DNA from: Arcticibacter pallidicorallinus | Lineage (GTDB): Bacteria; Bacteroidota; Bacteroidia; Sphingobacteriales; Sphingobacteriaceae | Reading direction: 5' to 3' | DNA: 64,000 nucleotides | NCBI RefSeq assembly: GCF_003002875.1 | Contig: NZ_PVTH01000001.1 | Span: 186,001-250,000, forward strand | The notes under the pieces: generated by a model | What the model was told of the DNA's origin: nothing | Databases searched by the model: none | What the model saw: the letters and a program-made list of their open reading frames with translations, nothing else | Program-made: the position numbers and the translations under genes | Shown here: piece after piece, positions 23,698-33,574 of the stretch | Layout: every line of letters begins with the position of its first letter | Position numbering within the stretch: position 1 is the first letter of the stretch

Positions 23698-26082
23698 ATG
23701 CAAATTACGAAATTTTTGCTTGTGGGCATGCTGTGTGCCTGCAGAATTGTTGCCTACGCGCAAATCAACCCCTCAGGAAGTATCAGTGGATACATCAAAG
23801 ACAGCAATGGGAAGCCTGTTATTGCTGCTACCATCAAATTACTGAACACATCAACCGGTACCATCACCAACGGTCAGGGTTACTATCGCATCGGACCCCT
23901 AAAGCCGGGTAATTATGTCCTGGAGGCCCACTCTGTAGGGTTGGGCAAAATAAGCCGGAAAATCCAGGTGAAGCCCGGTACGGATCTTATCTCTGACATA
24001 GAGCTGAGAGAAGTCAGTCAGCAAATGGAGACAGTTTCGGTGATCGGAAGATCAGAAGTTCGGGAGCTTAATCGTCAGGCTTACAACGTGGTAGCAGTCG
24101 ATGCCAGGAGACTGCATAACTCAACGCTTGACATCTCTCACGCACTTGATCGCGTATCAGGAGTAAGAGTAAGGGAAGCGGGGGGACTAGGTTCGCGTAT
24201 GGATTTCTCGCTAAACGGTTTTACCGGCAGACAGGTGAAATTCTTTATCGATGGGGTGCCTATGGATAACTTTGGTTCGTCTTTTCAGCTTAACAATATT
24301 CCTATCAATCTGGCGCAGCGCGTGGAAGTTTACAAAGGCGTGGTTCCCGTGTGGCTGGGCTCTGATGCGCTCGGTGGTGCAATCAACATTGTTACAGTGA
24401 ATGATACCAGAAGCTACGCCGACGCTTCGTATTCTTTGGGGTCATTCAATACTCACCGCAGCTCACTCAACGCTGGTTACACCACACCTTCTGGTTTTAA
24501 ACTAACTCTTAATGCATTTCAAAATTACTCAGATAATAACTACAAGGTCACAACTGATGTAGCAAGCTTTTCCGGTCAGTATTTTCAGCATCAAAAGGTC
24601 AGGAGATTTAATGATACCTACCATAACGAGACGCTGATAGCCAGTGCGGGCGTTGTTAATAAGCCTTTCGCTGATCAGCTGATGTTTGGTGTTACATTAG
24701 GTCAAAACTACTCGGAAGTTCAGACTGGTGCGAGAATGGTTAGCGTATTTGGCGACTGGCACCGTAAAGGTAGCATCATCATGCCCAGCGTAAAGTACTC
24801 TAAAGAAGATCTGTTGATAAAGGGTCTTGATTTAAGGATTACCGGGAACTACAATCTTGGAAAGGAGCAGAACATCGACACCGTGTACCGCAGATATAAC
24901 TGGTTTCAGGAGTATAAAGAATACCCCGGACAGGGTAGTGAACGTGAGCGTTCGATGTACAAATACAGTAATAACAATGGTCTTGGAACGGTTAATCTTA
25001 GCTATGCGGCGAGTGAGAAACATTTGTTGACATTGAATAACGTTTACAATACATTTAACAGGAAAGGTTCAGATGAGCTATATCCCGAAAGTGATAAATA
25101 CGAGCAGCCAAGAAAAAATGTAAAAAATATCCTGGGATTAGGCTATCAGTTCAAAACTTCTGAAAAGTGGAATACTTCATTTTTCGCCAAACATTTCTAC
25201 CAGCATAACAAGTATTCTCAGAGTTACAATCCTAGTGGAAGTTGGGGAGACCTGGCCTATTTGGTGCAGGAAAACAGCCTCAATAGAATCGGATTCGGCC
25301 TTGCGTCTACCTACTTTATTATGCCTAATCTGCAGGCAAAGGCGTCCTATGAAAAGAGCTATCGATTACCCGAAACAGATGAGCTATTTGGTGACCTGCT
25401 GAATTTGGAAGGAAACATAGATCTCGATCCTGAACACAGTCATAATTATAATTTCGGACTAAGCTACCAGGCCCAGATCGATAAGAGCCACAGACTCAAC
25501 TTTGAGGGCGGCGTGTTGTATCGCAACGCGAAAGATTTTATTCGCCCGAGCCTCAACAATAATCAGACGAAGCAGGTGATGGATAATCTTGCCGACGTAA
25601 CCAATCTGGGCTTCGAGGGAGAGCTGAGGTACTCGTTCAGGCAGCTTTTTACAGCTGGTATCAACATGACTTACCAAAATCTTCGGAATAATACAAAGTA
25701 TGAAGAGAACCAGACGATGGAAAGCCCTCTTTACCGCGACAGGATTCCCAATATGCCGTATCTCTTTGGTAACGCCGATGCTTCCGTGTTTTTTAACAAT
25801 GTAGGAAAGAAAGGGAATACGCTAACATTAGGCTATAACGTGCTTTACGTTCACGCTTATTACCTCTCATGGCCAAGTCAGGGTACATCCGACCAGAAAT
25901 ATGACATCCCAAGGCAGTGGATGCAAGACGTAAATGCTGTTTATTCCTTAGGAAAAGGCAAGTACAATATTGCACTTGAATGTAAAAACCTCCTGGACAA
26001 CAGAGTCTACGATAATTTTTCCCTGCAAAAGCCCGGGAGGGCGGTCTACGCTAAAGTAAGATACTTTATCAGCAATAACTAA
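23698..26082 (+). CDS. XusA-like TonB-dependent siderophore receptor
   Basis: 794 residues. Signal peptide (1-22), a CarboxypepD_reg-like domain (about 27-112; GSISGYIKDSNGKPVIAATI), plug (about 115-230; NGFTGRQVKFFIDGVPMDNF, SDALGGAINIV) and a barrel ending in KVRYFISNN. It is followed by a DUF4374 lipoprotein and a PepSY membrane protein, the gene set of the xenosiderophore system XusABC of Bacteroides. I infer ferric siderophore uptake. No FecA-type STN domain is present, so it is not linked to an ECF sigma factor. Confidence 0.88.
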   Translation: MQITKFLLVGMLCACRIVAYAQINPSGSISGYIKDSNGKPVIAATIKLLNTSTGTITNGQGYYRIGPLKPGNYVLEAHSVGLGKISRKIQVKPGTDLISDIELREVSQQMETVSVIGRSEVRELNRQAYNVVAVDARRLHNSTLDISHALDRVSGVRVREAGGLGSRMDFSLNGFTGRQVKFFIDGVPMDNFGSSFQLNNIPINLAQRVEVYKGVVPVWLGSDALGGAINIVTVNDTRSYADASYSLGSFNTHRSSLNAGYTTPSGFKLTLNAFQNYSDNNYKVTTDVASFSGQYFQHQKVRRFNDTYHNETLIASAGVVNKPFADQLMFGVTLGQNYSEVQTGARMVSVFGDWHRKGSIIMPSVKYSKEDLLIKGLDLRITGNYNLGKEQNIDTVYRRYNWFQEYKEYPGQGSERERSMYKYSNNNGLGTVNLSYAASEKHLLTLNNVYNTFNRKGSDELYPESDKYEQPRKNVKNILGLGYQFKTSEKWNTSFFAKHFYQHNKYSQSYNPSGSWGDLAYLVQENSLNRIGFGLASTYFIMPNLQAKASYEKSYRLPETDELFGDLLNLEGNIDLDPEHSHNYNFGLSYQAQIDKSHRLNFEGGVLYRNAKDFIRPSLNNNQTKQVMDNLADVTNLGFEGELRYSFRQLFTAGINMTYQNLRNNTKYEENQTMESPLYRDRIPNMPYLFGNADASVFFNNVGKKGNTLTLGYNVLYVHAYYLSWPSQGTSDQKYDIPRQWMQDVNAVYSLGKGKYNIALECKNLLDNRVYDNFSLQKPGRAVYAKVRYFISNN

Positions 26083-26125
26083 ATATCCGAATCACCAGGG
26101 TTCATCAACCTCAAAAATCAAAAAA

Positions 26126-27367
26126 ATGAAGACTTCATATCTACACCTATTGGTAGCATTCTTTGTGTTCAGCCTTTTCACCGCCTGTGATCCGGAGCTG
26201 GAATACCTTAATGTCGATGACACCGACACTGAGCTTACGGGCGTAACTAAGTACATTATCTCTGCTACCCCTATTGGTACCACAGGAATCGCAGATTACC
26301 TGCTCACCGCGAATAGCCTCAAAGAGGGTGTAATCACGACACAGGGAAACGGCCTCGAACAGGATGGTTCTTATCGTTACTACATAACACACAAGAACAG
26401 GTTCTTCAGTATGCTGTATGGCCAGGGTAATCCCGGTGCAGTTACAAGTTATCGCCTCGATTCTACCGGGACTTTAACTAAGCTCAGCAATTTTCAGAGT
26501 GAGACAGTACAAGTTTTTGCACCGGTGATGGATGATGTTTTAACTATCAAAGTGCCAAGATCCGGAAACGAATTTGCCTCGATGTTTCGCGTTGATGCGC
26601 GGAAATATCAGATCGTGGGAGAGAAACAAGTCAATATCGTTCAGCTTGCGGGAAACGGAGAGCGGGCACACTTTACCTGGGCAACGCAAGTCGGCGACAA
26701 GTTATTTCTGCCGTACATGAGCATAAAGGGAAAAGCTCCTGATGCATTTGGGACAGCATATCCGGACAGCTCCTGGGTCGCGGTCTTCTCTTATCCTGAG
26801 CTTGAACTTGAAAAGGTCATAAAAGATAACCGAACAAGCTATATCGGCGCCTATTTTAATAATGGTCTGGTTGAAACGGAGAATGGGGATGCCTATGCTT
26901 TTTCTCCTGCGGCAGCAACTAACAACAACGTCCCTACATCTACCAAACCCTCGGCTATAATCCGCATTCTGAAGGGTACAAACGAATTTGATCAGAGCTA
27001 CTTTTTCAACGTAGAGCAGGAGTCTGGTGGGCATCATATTGCTGCCCAGTCTTATCTGGGCAATGGCATATTCATTCTGCAGATGTATCCTAAGCCTAAA
27101 TCTCTGGAAGGTGTAGCCAGGAAGTTTGCCATAGCGGACGTGATCAACAAGAAATTTAAATGGGTAACGGGTCTTCCGGAGGATATTACCAAAACAACAA
27201 CCATTAATAACTACTCACCGGGCGACGGAAGAACGGGGTATATCGGTATCACGACCGCCAGTGAAGGAAGCTATGTTTACATCTTCGACGCAGAGATCGG
27301 TGCTGCGAAGCGGGGATTGAAGGTTGAAGGAGGAACAATTACCGCGATTAACGCTCTCAAATATTAG
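26126..27367 (+). CDS. DUF4374 lipoprotein, XusB-like siderophore binder
   Basis: 413 residues, lipobox FTAC (Cys21). The body is all-beta with repeats of the form YRYYITHKNRFFSMLYGQGNP and VGDKLFLPYMSIKG, matching DUF4374, a beta-propeller family. XusB of Bacteroides, a surface siderophore-binding lipoprotein, is of this kind as far as I recall. It lies 43 bases after the receptor and 5 bases before the PepSY gene, so it should capture the siderophore for the receptor. Confidence 0.8.
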   Translation: MKTSYLHLLVAFFVFSLFTACDPELEYLNVDDTDTELTGVTKYIISATPIGTTGIADYLLTANSLKEGVITTQGNGLEQDGSYRYYITHKNRFFSMLYGQGNPGAVTSYRLDSTGTLTKLSNFQSETVQVFAPVMDDVLTIKVPRSGNEFASMFRVDARKYQIVGEKQVNIVQLAGNGERAHFTWATQVGDKLFLPYMSIKGKAPDAFGTAYPDSSWVAVFSYPELELEKVIKDNRTSYIGAYFNNGLVETENGDAYAFSPAAATNNNVPTSTKPSAIIRILKGTNEFDQSYFFNVEQESGGHHIAAQSYLGNGIFILQMYPKPKSLEGVARKFAIADVINKKFKWVTGLPEDITKTTTINNYSPGDGRTGYIGITTASEGSYVYIFDAEIGAAKRGLKVEGGTITAINALKY

Positions 27368-27372
27368 CTACC

Positions 27373-28662
27373 ATGGCAACTTCCAGATTTAAAAAGGTAA
27401 ACAACTGGCTGCATCTCTGGCTGGGACTGATCTCAGGGATTATTGTATTTATCGTCTGCATAACCGGGTGTATCTGGGTATTCAACGAGGAAATTATGGC
27501 GCTGCTGGAGCCCGAAACCCGGATCGAAAAGCAAGATAAACCTGTTTTGAAACCTTCGCAACTTAGCAGCATCGCCCTCCGGCTTCACCCGGATAAAAGA
27601 GTCTCATATGCCATGTATCAGCAGGGGCGTACTATTAATGTCAATCTGAGGTCTGAAAAAGAACAAGGAAGACGGGGCGGGGGCACTACACTGAAGCTGA
27701 ACCCTTATACAGGGGAGGTGCTGAGTCAGCAGATCCATAAAAAAGGAGAGACGGATTTCTTTCGGTTCATCCTGAACGGTCACCGTTTTCTCTGGCTACC
27801 CTTTGAAATCGGAAGACCTATAGTAAACTACGGTACGTTAATCTTTGTCGTGCTGCTGATAACCGGGCTTATCTGGTGGTATCCAAAGAAGTGGAACAAA
27901 ACCGCAAAGGAAAAAAGCTTCAAAATTAAATGGGGAGCTTCTTTCAAGCGTGTGAATCTGGATCTGCATAATGTGTTGGGATTTTATTCGCTGCTTTTCC
28001 TTTTGGCTATCTCCTTAACGGGAATGGTCTATGGAATTAAGTGGTACAGTGAAGGATTATACTGGGTAACCTCCGGGGGACAAACGCTGGTTCCGTATGA
28101 GCGACTGCAATCTGACTCTTTACAAGCGAATAAACACTACACTCCTGAACAAGCAATGGACATTGCCTGGGATAGAGTCATACGCAAGCATCCGAAGGCT
28201 GGCGGTTTTTACTACAGTTTCGCTGATGCTGCAAGGGCTAAGGCGACCATCGACATCACCATCTATCCCAGCGCAGGGCAGTTTTACAACAATAAGGGTT
28301 ACACGTTTGACCAGCATACACTCAAGCAGCTGGAACGCAAAGACGTTTATGCTGCCGATTACCAGGAAGCTTCATTCGGCACCAAGCTGAGGAAAATGAA
28401 TTACGACATCCATGTAGGAAGCATCCTCGGGTTTCCTGGTAAGGTGCTCGCGTTTCTGGCTTCTCTTATAGGCGCTTCCCTCCCTGTTACCGGGTTTTTG
28501 GTCTGGTGGGGGCGGAAATACGGGAAAACGAAGAAGCCCGGCAAAAAAGTAGCTGATAAGCGAACGCCGGGTTCTTTCCGTGTTGCCGGTAACCGGGGGG
28601 CAACTAAGCCGCCCGTCCCGGTGCTGCAAACAGCATCTGGCATACCTGAAAATGACGAATAA
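27373..28662 (+). CDS. PepSY-domain inner membrane protein, XusC-like reductase
   Basis: 429 residues with four membrane helices typical of PepSY_TM proteins: about 12-38 (WLHLWLGLISGIIVFIVCIT), 150-170, 198-222 and 355-382. HLWLG and LDLHNVLGFYS carry His residues that may bind heme. Such proteins are thought to reduce ferric siderophores at the inner membrane and release iron. The C terminus is basic and low-complexity. Third gene of the Xus-like operon. Confidence 0.85.
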   Translation: MATSRFKKVNNWLHLWLGLISGIIVFIVCITGCIWVFNEEIMALLEPETRIEKQDKPVLKPSQLSSIALRLHPDKRVSYAMYQQGRTINVNLRSEKEQGRRGGGTTLKLNPYTGEVLSQQIHKKGETDFFRFILNGHRFLWLPFEIGRPIVNYGTLIFVVLLITGLIWWYPKKWNKTAKEKSFKIKWGASFKRVNLDLHNVLGFYSLLFLLAISLTGMVYGIKWYSEGLYWVTSGGQTLVPYERLQSDSLQANKHYTPEQAMDIAWDRVIRKHPKAGGFYYSFADAARAKATIDITIYPSAGQFYNNKGYTFDQHTLKQLERKDVYAADYQEASFGTKLRKMNYDIHVGSILGFPGKVLAFLASLIGASLPVTGFLVWWGRKYGKTKKPGKKVADKRTPGSFRVAGNRGATKPPVPVLQTASGIPENDE

Positions 28663-28684
28663 TCAAATTATAACATAAAGCAAA

Positions 28685-29407
28685 ATGAACAATCTCAAAT
28701 CATTATTATTACTGCTGATTTTCTTAAGTGTAGGTGCAGTAGAACTCCACGCTCATGCCCTTTGGATCGAAACAGCTAGTACGGCAAAGAAAGGACATGC
28801 ACAATCAGTAAAAGTTTTTTATGGTGAGTATGCCACCAAAGAATTGGAAGAAATTGGAAAGTGGTACTCTGATGTGAAAGATTTTACGCTGTGGCTCACA
28901 GTGCCTGGGAAAGAAAAAGTGAAGTTAAGTACAGTAGCGGGAACTAACTTTTACTCCGCCAGCTTTACGCCTGACGAAGATGGCATTTATCTGTTAACAG
29001 TCAGTCACGAGGCAAAAGATCTTGGCGGAACAACCAAGTATGAATTCTCGTCAGTCGCCGCAGTGGCGGTGGGTAAATCAAATGCTGTTGATCATGCGTC
29101 TATTCCAAATTCAATCAATGTGGCTGCAAATGAAGCAAAAAACTATAAAGTGAATTCGCCCGTGCAGCTTAAAGCTGTTCTTAACGGCCAGCCTGTAGCT
29201 AATAAACCGGTATCAATATTCTCTCCCGAAGGTTGGAGTAAAGAATTTACGACAGATGACAACGGCAGTATTTCGTTTACTCCGCAATGGCCTGGGCGAT
29301 ACGTTTTGGAGTTAAGTAACTTCGAAAAGGTGAACGGAGAGCATAACGGTCAGAGCTATACTGCCGCATGGCAGGGGGCAACTTCAAGTTTCGAGGTTGT
29401 TAAATAA
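28685..29407 (+). CDS. DUF4198-family periplasmic protein
   Basis: 240 residues with a signal peptide (cut near ELHAHA). The mature N terminus HALWIETA and the two Ig-like beta domains are those of DUF4198, a family often beside metal or siderophore uptake genes. The C-terminal part (GQPVANKPVSIFSPEGW to WPGRYVLELS) resembles a bacterial Ig domain. It lies 22 bases after the PepSY gene, so it belongs to the iron operon. Function unproven. Confidence 0.75.
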   Translation: MNNLKSLLLLLIFLSVGAVELHAHALWIETASTAKKGHAQSVKVFYGEYATKELEEIGKWYSDVKDFTLWLTVPGKEKVKLSTVAGTNFYSASFTPDEDGIYLLTVSHEAKDLGGTTKYEFSSVAAVAVGKSNAVDHASIPNSINVAANEAKNYKVNSPVQLKAVLNGQPVANKPVSIFSPEGWSKEFTTDDNGSISFTPQWPGRYVLELSNFEKVNGEHNGQSYTAAWQGATSSFEVVK

Positions 29408-29502
29408 TATCAATCCTGATTATCCAATCGAACTAGTTTAAGATTCATCTGCCGGTTTCCGTCAGGATAAAAACTGGCACTGCATTTGACCCGATTATTA
29501 TC

Positions 29503-29985
29503 ATGAAAACAAAACAGCTTCCTAAAATCTCTTTTCTTTTGCTGGCCGCAGCGACGCTTGCATCGAGCTGCGGTAACACCAATAATGGCAAAATAGCTCT
29601 GACTTCTGATTCGACATCTTTAGAAGAACCTCTCAAAGGCTGTTATATCGCAGTGATCAAACGAGATACTATTCAGCTAGCCATTACCGACGTAAAAGGA
29701 GATCAGATTGAGGGGAGCCTTATTTATGACTTCTGGGAAAAAGATCGGTCGAGAGGAACATTTTCGGGAGAATATAAAGATAGCGTACTATCAGCCAACT
29801 ATGTGTTCAATGCCGAAGGAACCACATCCGAAAGACCGGTTCTTTTTAAGAAGGTAGCCGATGGTTTCGTAGAAGGGTATGGTGAGACTAAAACAGAGCA
29901 GGGCAAAGAAGTATTTTCAGATCCGGATGCTATCCAATTTGAGCAGAGCCATGCCTTAAAACGTACAGATACTTGCTTGCCTTAA
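29503..29985 (+). CDS. lipoprotein of unknown function
   Basis: 160 residues, lipobox ASSC (Cys23). The mature part has a short beta-rich domain (GCYIAVIKRDTIQLAITDVKG then GSLIYDFWEKDRSRGTFSG) seen in many uncharacterised Sphingobacteriales lipoproteins. It is 95 bases after the DUF4198 gene and 30 bases before the quinone oxidoreductase; membership in either operon is unclear. Confidence 0.65.
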   Translation: MKTKQLPKISFLLLAAATLASSCGNTNNGKIALTSDSTSLEEPLKGCYIAVIKRDTIQLAITDVKGDQIEGSLIYDFWEKDRSRGTFSGEYKDSVLSANYVFNAEGTTSERPVLFKKVADGFVEGYGETKTEQGKEVFSDPDAIQFEQSHALKRTDTCLP

Positions 29986-30015
29986 ACTCACGTACAGTAT
30001 AATAAATCATAAGAC

Positions 30016-30861
30016 ATGAAAATTGCGATAACCGGAGCTACGGGTCAACTAGGACAACTGGTAGTCTCCAAGCTTAAAAATCAGGGAGCAGGAGAAAACA
30101 TTGTAGCCCTTGTTCGTTCAAGGCAGAAAGCGTCGGGCCTGGGCGTAGAAATTCGTGAGGCTAACTATGACGATGCTGAGACGCTCGAATCGGCTTTGTC
30201 TGGAATAGACACACTGCTACTCATCTCAGGAAGTGAGGTAGGGAAACGGGCAGTGCAGCACCGCAATATAATTGATGCTGCGAAGAAGAATGATGTGAAG
30301 TGGATAGTGTATACCAGCCTTCTTCATGCGGATACATCCACGCTTAGTCTTGCTGCAGAGCACCTGGCTACAGAAGCTGCGTTAAGAGACTCGGGTATTC
30401 CCTATACGTTATTAAGAAACGGGTGGTACACCGAAAATTATACAGGTTCTATTCCGGGTGCACTTGCGGGTGGTGCATTTATCGGTTCTGTGGGAGAAGG
30501 GAAGATTGCATCTGCAGCACGGGCGGATTATGCAGATGCGGCTGTAGCAGTGCTAACCACTGAAGGTCACGAAGCTAAGATATACGAACTCGCTGGAGAT
30601 CAAGCATGGACGCTGAGTGATCTGGCTGCTGAAATATCCAGGCAATCTGGAAAAAATATACCATACGTCAACATGCCGGAAGCTGAGTATGCTAATGCTC
30701 TTAAAGGGTTCGGCTTACCTGAGGGCCTTTCTCATGCTATTGCCGGATGGGACGTATCTGCATCCAGGGGCGATTTGTTTGATGATGGTCGAGAGCTGTC
30801 CCGCCTGATAGGGCATCAGACAACACCGCTTTCTGAGGTTGTGGCTGCAGCACTTAAGTAA
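30016..30861 (+). CDS. NmrA-type NAD(P)H:quinone oxidoreductase, QorB-like
   Basis: 281 residues, atypical short-chain dehydrogenase fold. The nucleotide site GATGQLG (7-13) is at the N terminus and VRSRQKA follows. The central VYTSLLHAD and LLRNGWYTENY motifs match YtfG/QorB-like quinone reductases, which use NADPH to reduce quinones in the cytoplasm. Convergent with the STN protein gene at 30886, 24 bases away. Confidence 0.85.
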   Translation: MKIAITGATGQLGQLVVSKLKNQGAGENIVALVRSRQKASGLGVEIREANYDDAETLESALSGIDTLLLISGSEVGKRAVQHRNIIDAAKKNDVKWIVYTSLLHADTSTLSLAAEHLATEAALRDSGIPYTLLRNGWYTENYTGSIPGALAGGAFIGSVGEGKIASAARADYADAAVAVLTTEGHEAKIYELAGDQAWTLSDLAAEISRQSGKNIPYVNMPEAEYANALKGFGLPEGLSHAIAGWDVSASRGDLFDDGRELSRLIGHQTTPLSEVVAAALK

Positions 30862-30885
30862 ACTTAAACTTCGCAAATGCGGAAC

Positions 30886-32622
30886 TTACATTAATATCAG
30901 TCCCGCATTCCAGCCAATCCAAGCTCTTACCTTGTCAGAAAAGGATCGGCTGTATCGAGGTGCTATGTCTGTTTTATATCCCTCTCCGGCTATCCCAATA
31001 GCCTTGCTGTAGTAAACAGAGTAAGAAGGGCCGGCAAAAACCGTGATAAATTTCGTAGCCTTAAATTGCAGGTGTGTTTGAGCTTTATTCAGGTAATGGT
31101 TATTAACAGGCTTACCAAGATAGAGAAACTGTGACAATAGCTCTGCAGCTAAAGAGAGGCGATGATTAAAGATAAAGTCGTGACCCCAGCCTATCCCTGC
31201 GGAGTAGACCTTTTTGGAATCGGACACGTTCATCCCTCCGATCAGCATCGTGTATAGCTTTGCATTTCCCGTCTTGATGCTGATATTGGTATTCAACACC
31301 TCGTTGCTGGAGATACTCACCTTATGGTAACCTTTTCTTACCAGATTTAGCAGGCCGAAACCTACTCCTGAAGAGGTGTCGGCTACATTGACCAAGCCGA
31401 TTTGCGTGCCATGCATATTTTTGGAATAGTTAAGAATACCGGCAATCTGCGAACCTTTAAGGCTCCCCCCATTGATATTCGCCATGCCTGCAATCTGTGT
31501 TCCGCGAACTGACTTTGCAGCAAGGTTTACGATGCCTGCTACTTGTACTCCGTACAGCTTGTCTAAACTGGCGTTGATAATTCCGGCCGCCTGCACACCG
31601 TGAATAGACCCTCGAACGGTGTTGGCTAGTCCAGCCGCCTGTACCCCGTCGGTACTGTCTAAAACAAGGTTTGCCAGTCCTCCGGCCTGTACCCCATTCA
31701 CTGATCCGCCTACGACGTTCAGCATACCTGCAAGCTGCACTTTCTTTACGTCCTTTTTGGTGACATTAAATATTCCGCCAAGTTCGACACCGTCAACACC
31801 GGCAGTGTAACCACCAAAGAGATTCAGCGACCCTTTGTTCACAATCTGGGAACTCAGCATTCCATGAGAACTTAATCCCGGCATCAGGGATGCTTGAAAG
31901 GGACTGTTCGCAATAAAATCGGGAATATTCAAACTCTGTATCCGTTGACGCGAAGAGGTGAGGAAGCGCCCGAAACCGAAACGTTCCACCCGGTTTGAAG
32001 GTCCTGCGTTTGAATCATCATCCACATAACCTTGCGCACTAACCGTAATTGCTGACAGAAATTGCAGGCTGGTATCGCGAAAATTTTCTTTGCTCACTGT
32101 CAGAACTATTCCCTCTTGTGCCTTTTTGAATTTTAGCTTGAAAAAGCCCTTCTCGTCTGTAAGGGTTGATCTTAGTAACTTTTTCTCGTAGACGCTTGCC
32201 TCTTTTACAGTTTCGCCGCTTCGTTCATCGTAAACATATCCTTCAATTTCGTAAAGCTTCCTTTGCGTGTAGATGTTTTCAGGCACTACCGAGAATCGCC
32301 GGGATGTAGGTCGCAGAATGATGTAATTCCCGCTTTCTTTGAACTCCACGTCTCCTCGAAACAGCTGCTCGAGAACCTCCCTGATCGTTTTGTTTTGCGC
32401 TGAAAATGAGATAATGCTATCTTTTTGCAGAATCGCTCCCGTATAGGAGAAGTTGAAGCCCCCTTGTTTGCTGATCGCGTTAAGGACATTCTGGAGCGGC
32501 TGCCTGTTTATGTTCAATGAAATTTTCCGCGACAGATTGGAACGATAGACTGGAGAAGTGTGCTGTCCAAACACTGGTACAAGAAAGAAAGCAAAGAGCG
32601 TAAAAATGAGGTTTGCCTTCAT
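30886..32622 (-). CDS. STN-domain protein with GxQxAGxxN repeats and C-terminal barrel-like domain
   Basis: 578 residues. Signal peptide (1-20). An STN domain (about 32-105; ISLNINRQPLQNVLNAIS, REVLEQLFRG) is followed by a CarboxypepD_reg-like domain (about 124-195; GYVYDERSGETVKEASVYEK). Then nine or so repeats, mostly of 16 residues (about 278-420), of the form GVQAAGLANxVxxSxx. The C-terminal part (about 455-578) is beta-rich with TVFAGPSYSVYYS and resembles a small barrel. There is no TonB plug or large barrel. It is the third gene of an ECF sigma/FecR operon, 6 bases after fecR, the slot normally held by a TonB receptor. The role as surface signal receiver is inferred. Confidence 0.8.
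   Translation of the reverse strand: MKANLIFTLFAFFLVPVFGQHTSPVYRSNLSRKISLNINRQPLQNVLNAISKQGGFNFSYTGAILQKDSIISFSAQNKTIREVLEQLFRGDVEFKESGNYIILRPTSRRFSVVPENIYTQRKLYEIEGYVYDERSGETVKEASVYEKKLLRSTLTDEKGFFKLKFKKAQEGIVLTVSKENFRDTSLQFLSAITVSAQGYVDDDSNAGPSNRVERFGFGRFLTSSRQRIQSLNIPDFIANSPFQASLMPGLSSHGMLSSQIVNKGSLNLFGGYTAGVDGVELGGIFNVTKKDVKKVQLAGMLNVVGGSVNGVQAGGLANLVLDSTDGVQAAGLANTVRGSIHGVQAAGIINASLDKLYGVQVAGIVNLAAKSVRGTQIAGMANINGGSLKGSQIAGILNYSKNMHGTQIGLVNVADTSSGVGFGLLNLVRKGYHKVSISSNEVLNTNISIKTGNAKLYTMLIGGMNVSDSKKVYSAGIGWGHDFIFNHRLSLAAELLSQFLYLGKPVNNHYLNKAQTHLQFKATKFITVFAGPSYSVYYSKAIGIAGEGYKTDIAPRYSRSFSDKVRAWIGWNAGLILM
31363..31791 (-). repeat. 48-bp coding repeats (16-residue GxQxAGxxN units)
   Basis: Units start at residues 278, 294, 310, 326, 342, 358, 374, 390 and 405. 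Core consensus G-V/T-Q-x-A-G-x-x-N. The regular hydrophobic alternation suggests a beta-solenoid. The DNA is diverged between units, so the array is old. Confidence 0.85.
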
Positions 32623-32628
32623 TCTGAA

Positions 32629-33570
32629 TTATTTGAGAATGTAGGAATTACCTCGCCTGATCACCTCGCAGTTTATAGTCTCTCCCACTATCTGGAGTAT
32701 TCTGTCGAGTGATTCATTCTGGAAGCGCGTTGTGAGTGTGACGTTCCTCAATGCAGGGTTTTCTATCCTGATCTCTGCCTGATAGGCTTCATTAAGCACT
32801 TCTACAAGCCGCCAAAGTGGCGTATTGTCGGCTACAAACTCGTTGCTGCGATAGTAATTATAAAGCAGGTCTGTGTTTTTGAGCAAGGTCAGTTTCCCTT
32901 CTCTTGCAGTAACTTTCTCACCTTTATGCAATTCTACCACCTGCTCACCTTTGCTTACCTTTACAATGCCTGTTTCCACAATAACTTCTGTGAGCGATTC
33001 AGTGTGTTTAACGTTAAAGGAAGTTCCGACCACCTCTATGTTCAGCCCGTCTGTCTCTATAATAAACGGTCTTTGTTTATCAGGCGCAACATGGAAGAAT
33101 ACCTCTCCTCTTTCCAGCTTAACGTTTCTATCGCCACCATCAGCATCAAACGAGTAGGAGAGGACTGAGTTTTTGTTTAATATAACACTGGAGCCATCGG
33201 GCAGTGACTGATTAAGAGTCTGCTGATAGGCGGTAAGCGTCTTGTTTTTATTTCCCATCAGGTTAAACATCATCCATGCTCCGCATACCAGCACAAGGGC
33301 CGCCGCTATTTTCATCCATCCATAGCGTGCCCAAAGCTTTACAGGTTTCGTTTGAGGGATACTCACTGTCTTCGCCTTGAAGCGCTCCCAGGCTTCGTCT
33401 TCATTAATGGTGCTGGCCGTTGCCAGTTTCTTACTGGTATTCCATATCAGCTCCAGATTTGAAAACTGCTTCCGGTGGCTTTCGCTGGCTGCAAGCCATA
33501 GCTCTACTTTCCTGTCTTCATCCTGACGGGTTTCTCTTAAAAGATACTTAATTAAAAGTTCGTCGTCCAT
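32629..33570 (-). CDS. FecR-family anti-sigma factor
   Basis: 313 residues. Cytoplasmic N-terminal region (1-85), one membrane helix (about 87-105; IAAALVLVCGAWMMFNLM), a FecR domain (about 115-215; LPDGSSVILNKNSVLSY, VKLERGEVFFHV, VVGTSFNV) and a C-terminal DUF4974 domain (about 245-313) that normally contacts the STN domain of an outer membrane transducer. It should hold or activate the upstream ECF sigma factor in response to a surface signal. Starts 4 bases after the sigma gene. Confidence 0.93.
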   Translation of the reverse strand: MDDELLIKYLLRETRQDEDRKVELWLAASESHRKQFSNLELIWNTSKKLATASTINEDEAWERFKAKTVSIPQTKPVKLWARYGWMKIAAALVLVCGAWMMFNLMGNKNKTLTAYQQTLNQSLPDGSSVILNKNSVLSYSFDADGGDRNVKLERGEVFFHVAPDKQRPFIIETDGLNIEVVGTSFNVKHTESLTEVIVETGIVKVSKGEQVVELHKGEKVTAREGKLTLLKNTDLLYNYYRSNEFVADNTPLWRLVEVLNEAYQAEIRIENPALRNVTLTTRFQNESLDRILQIVGETINCEVIRRGNSYILK

Positions 33571-33574
33571 GTCC

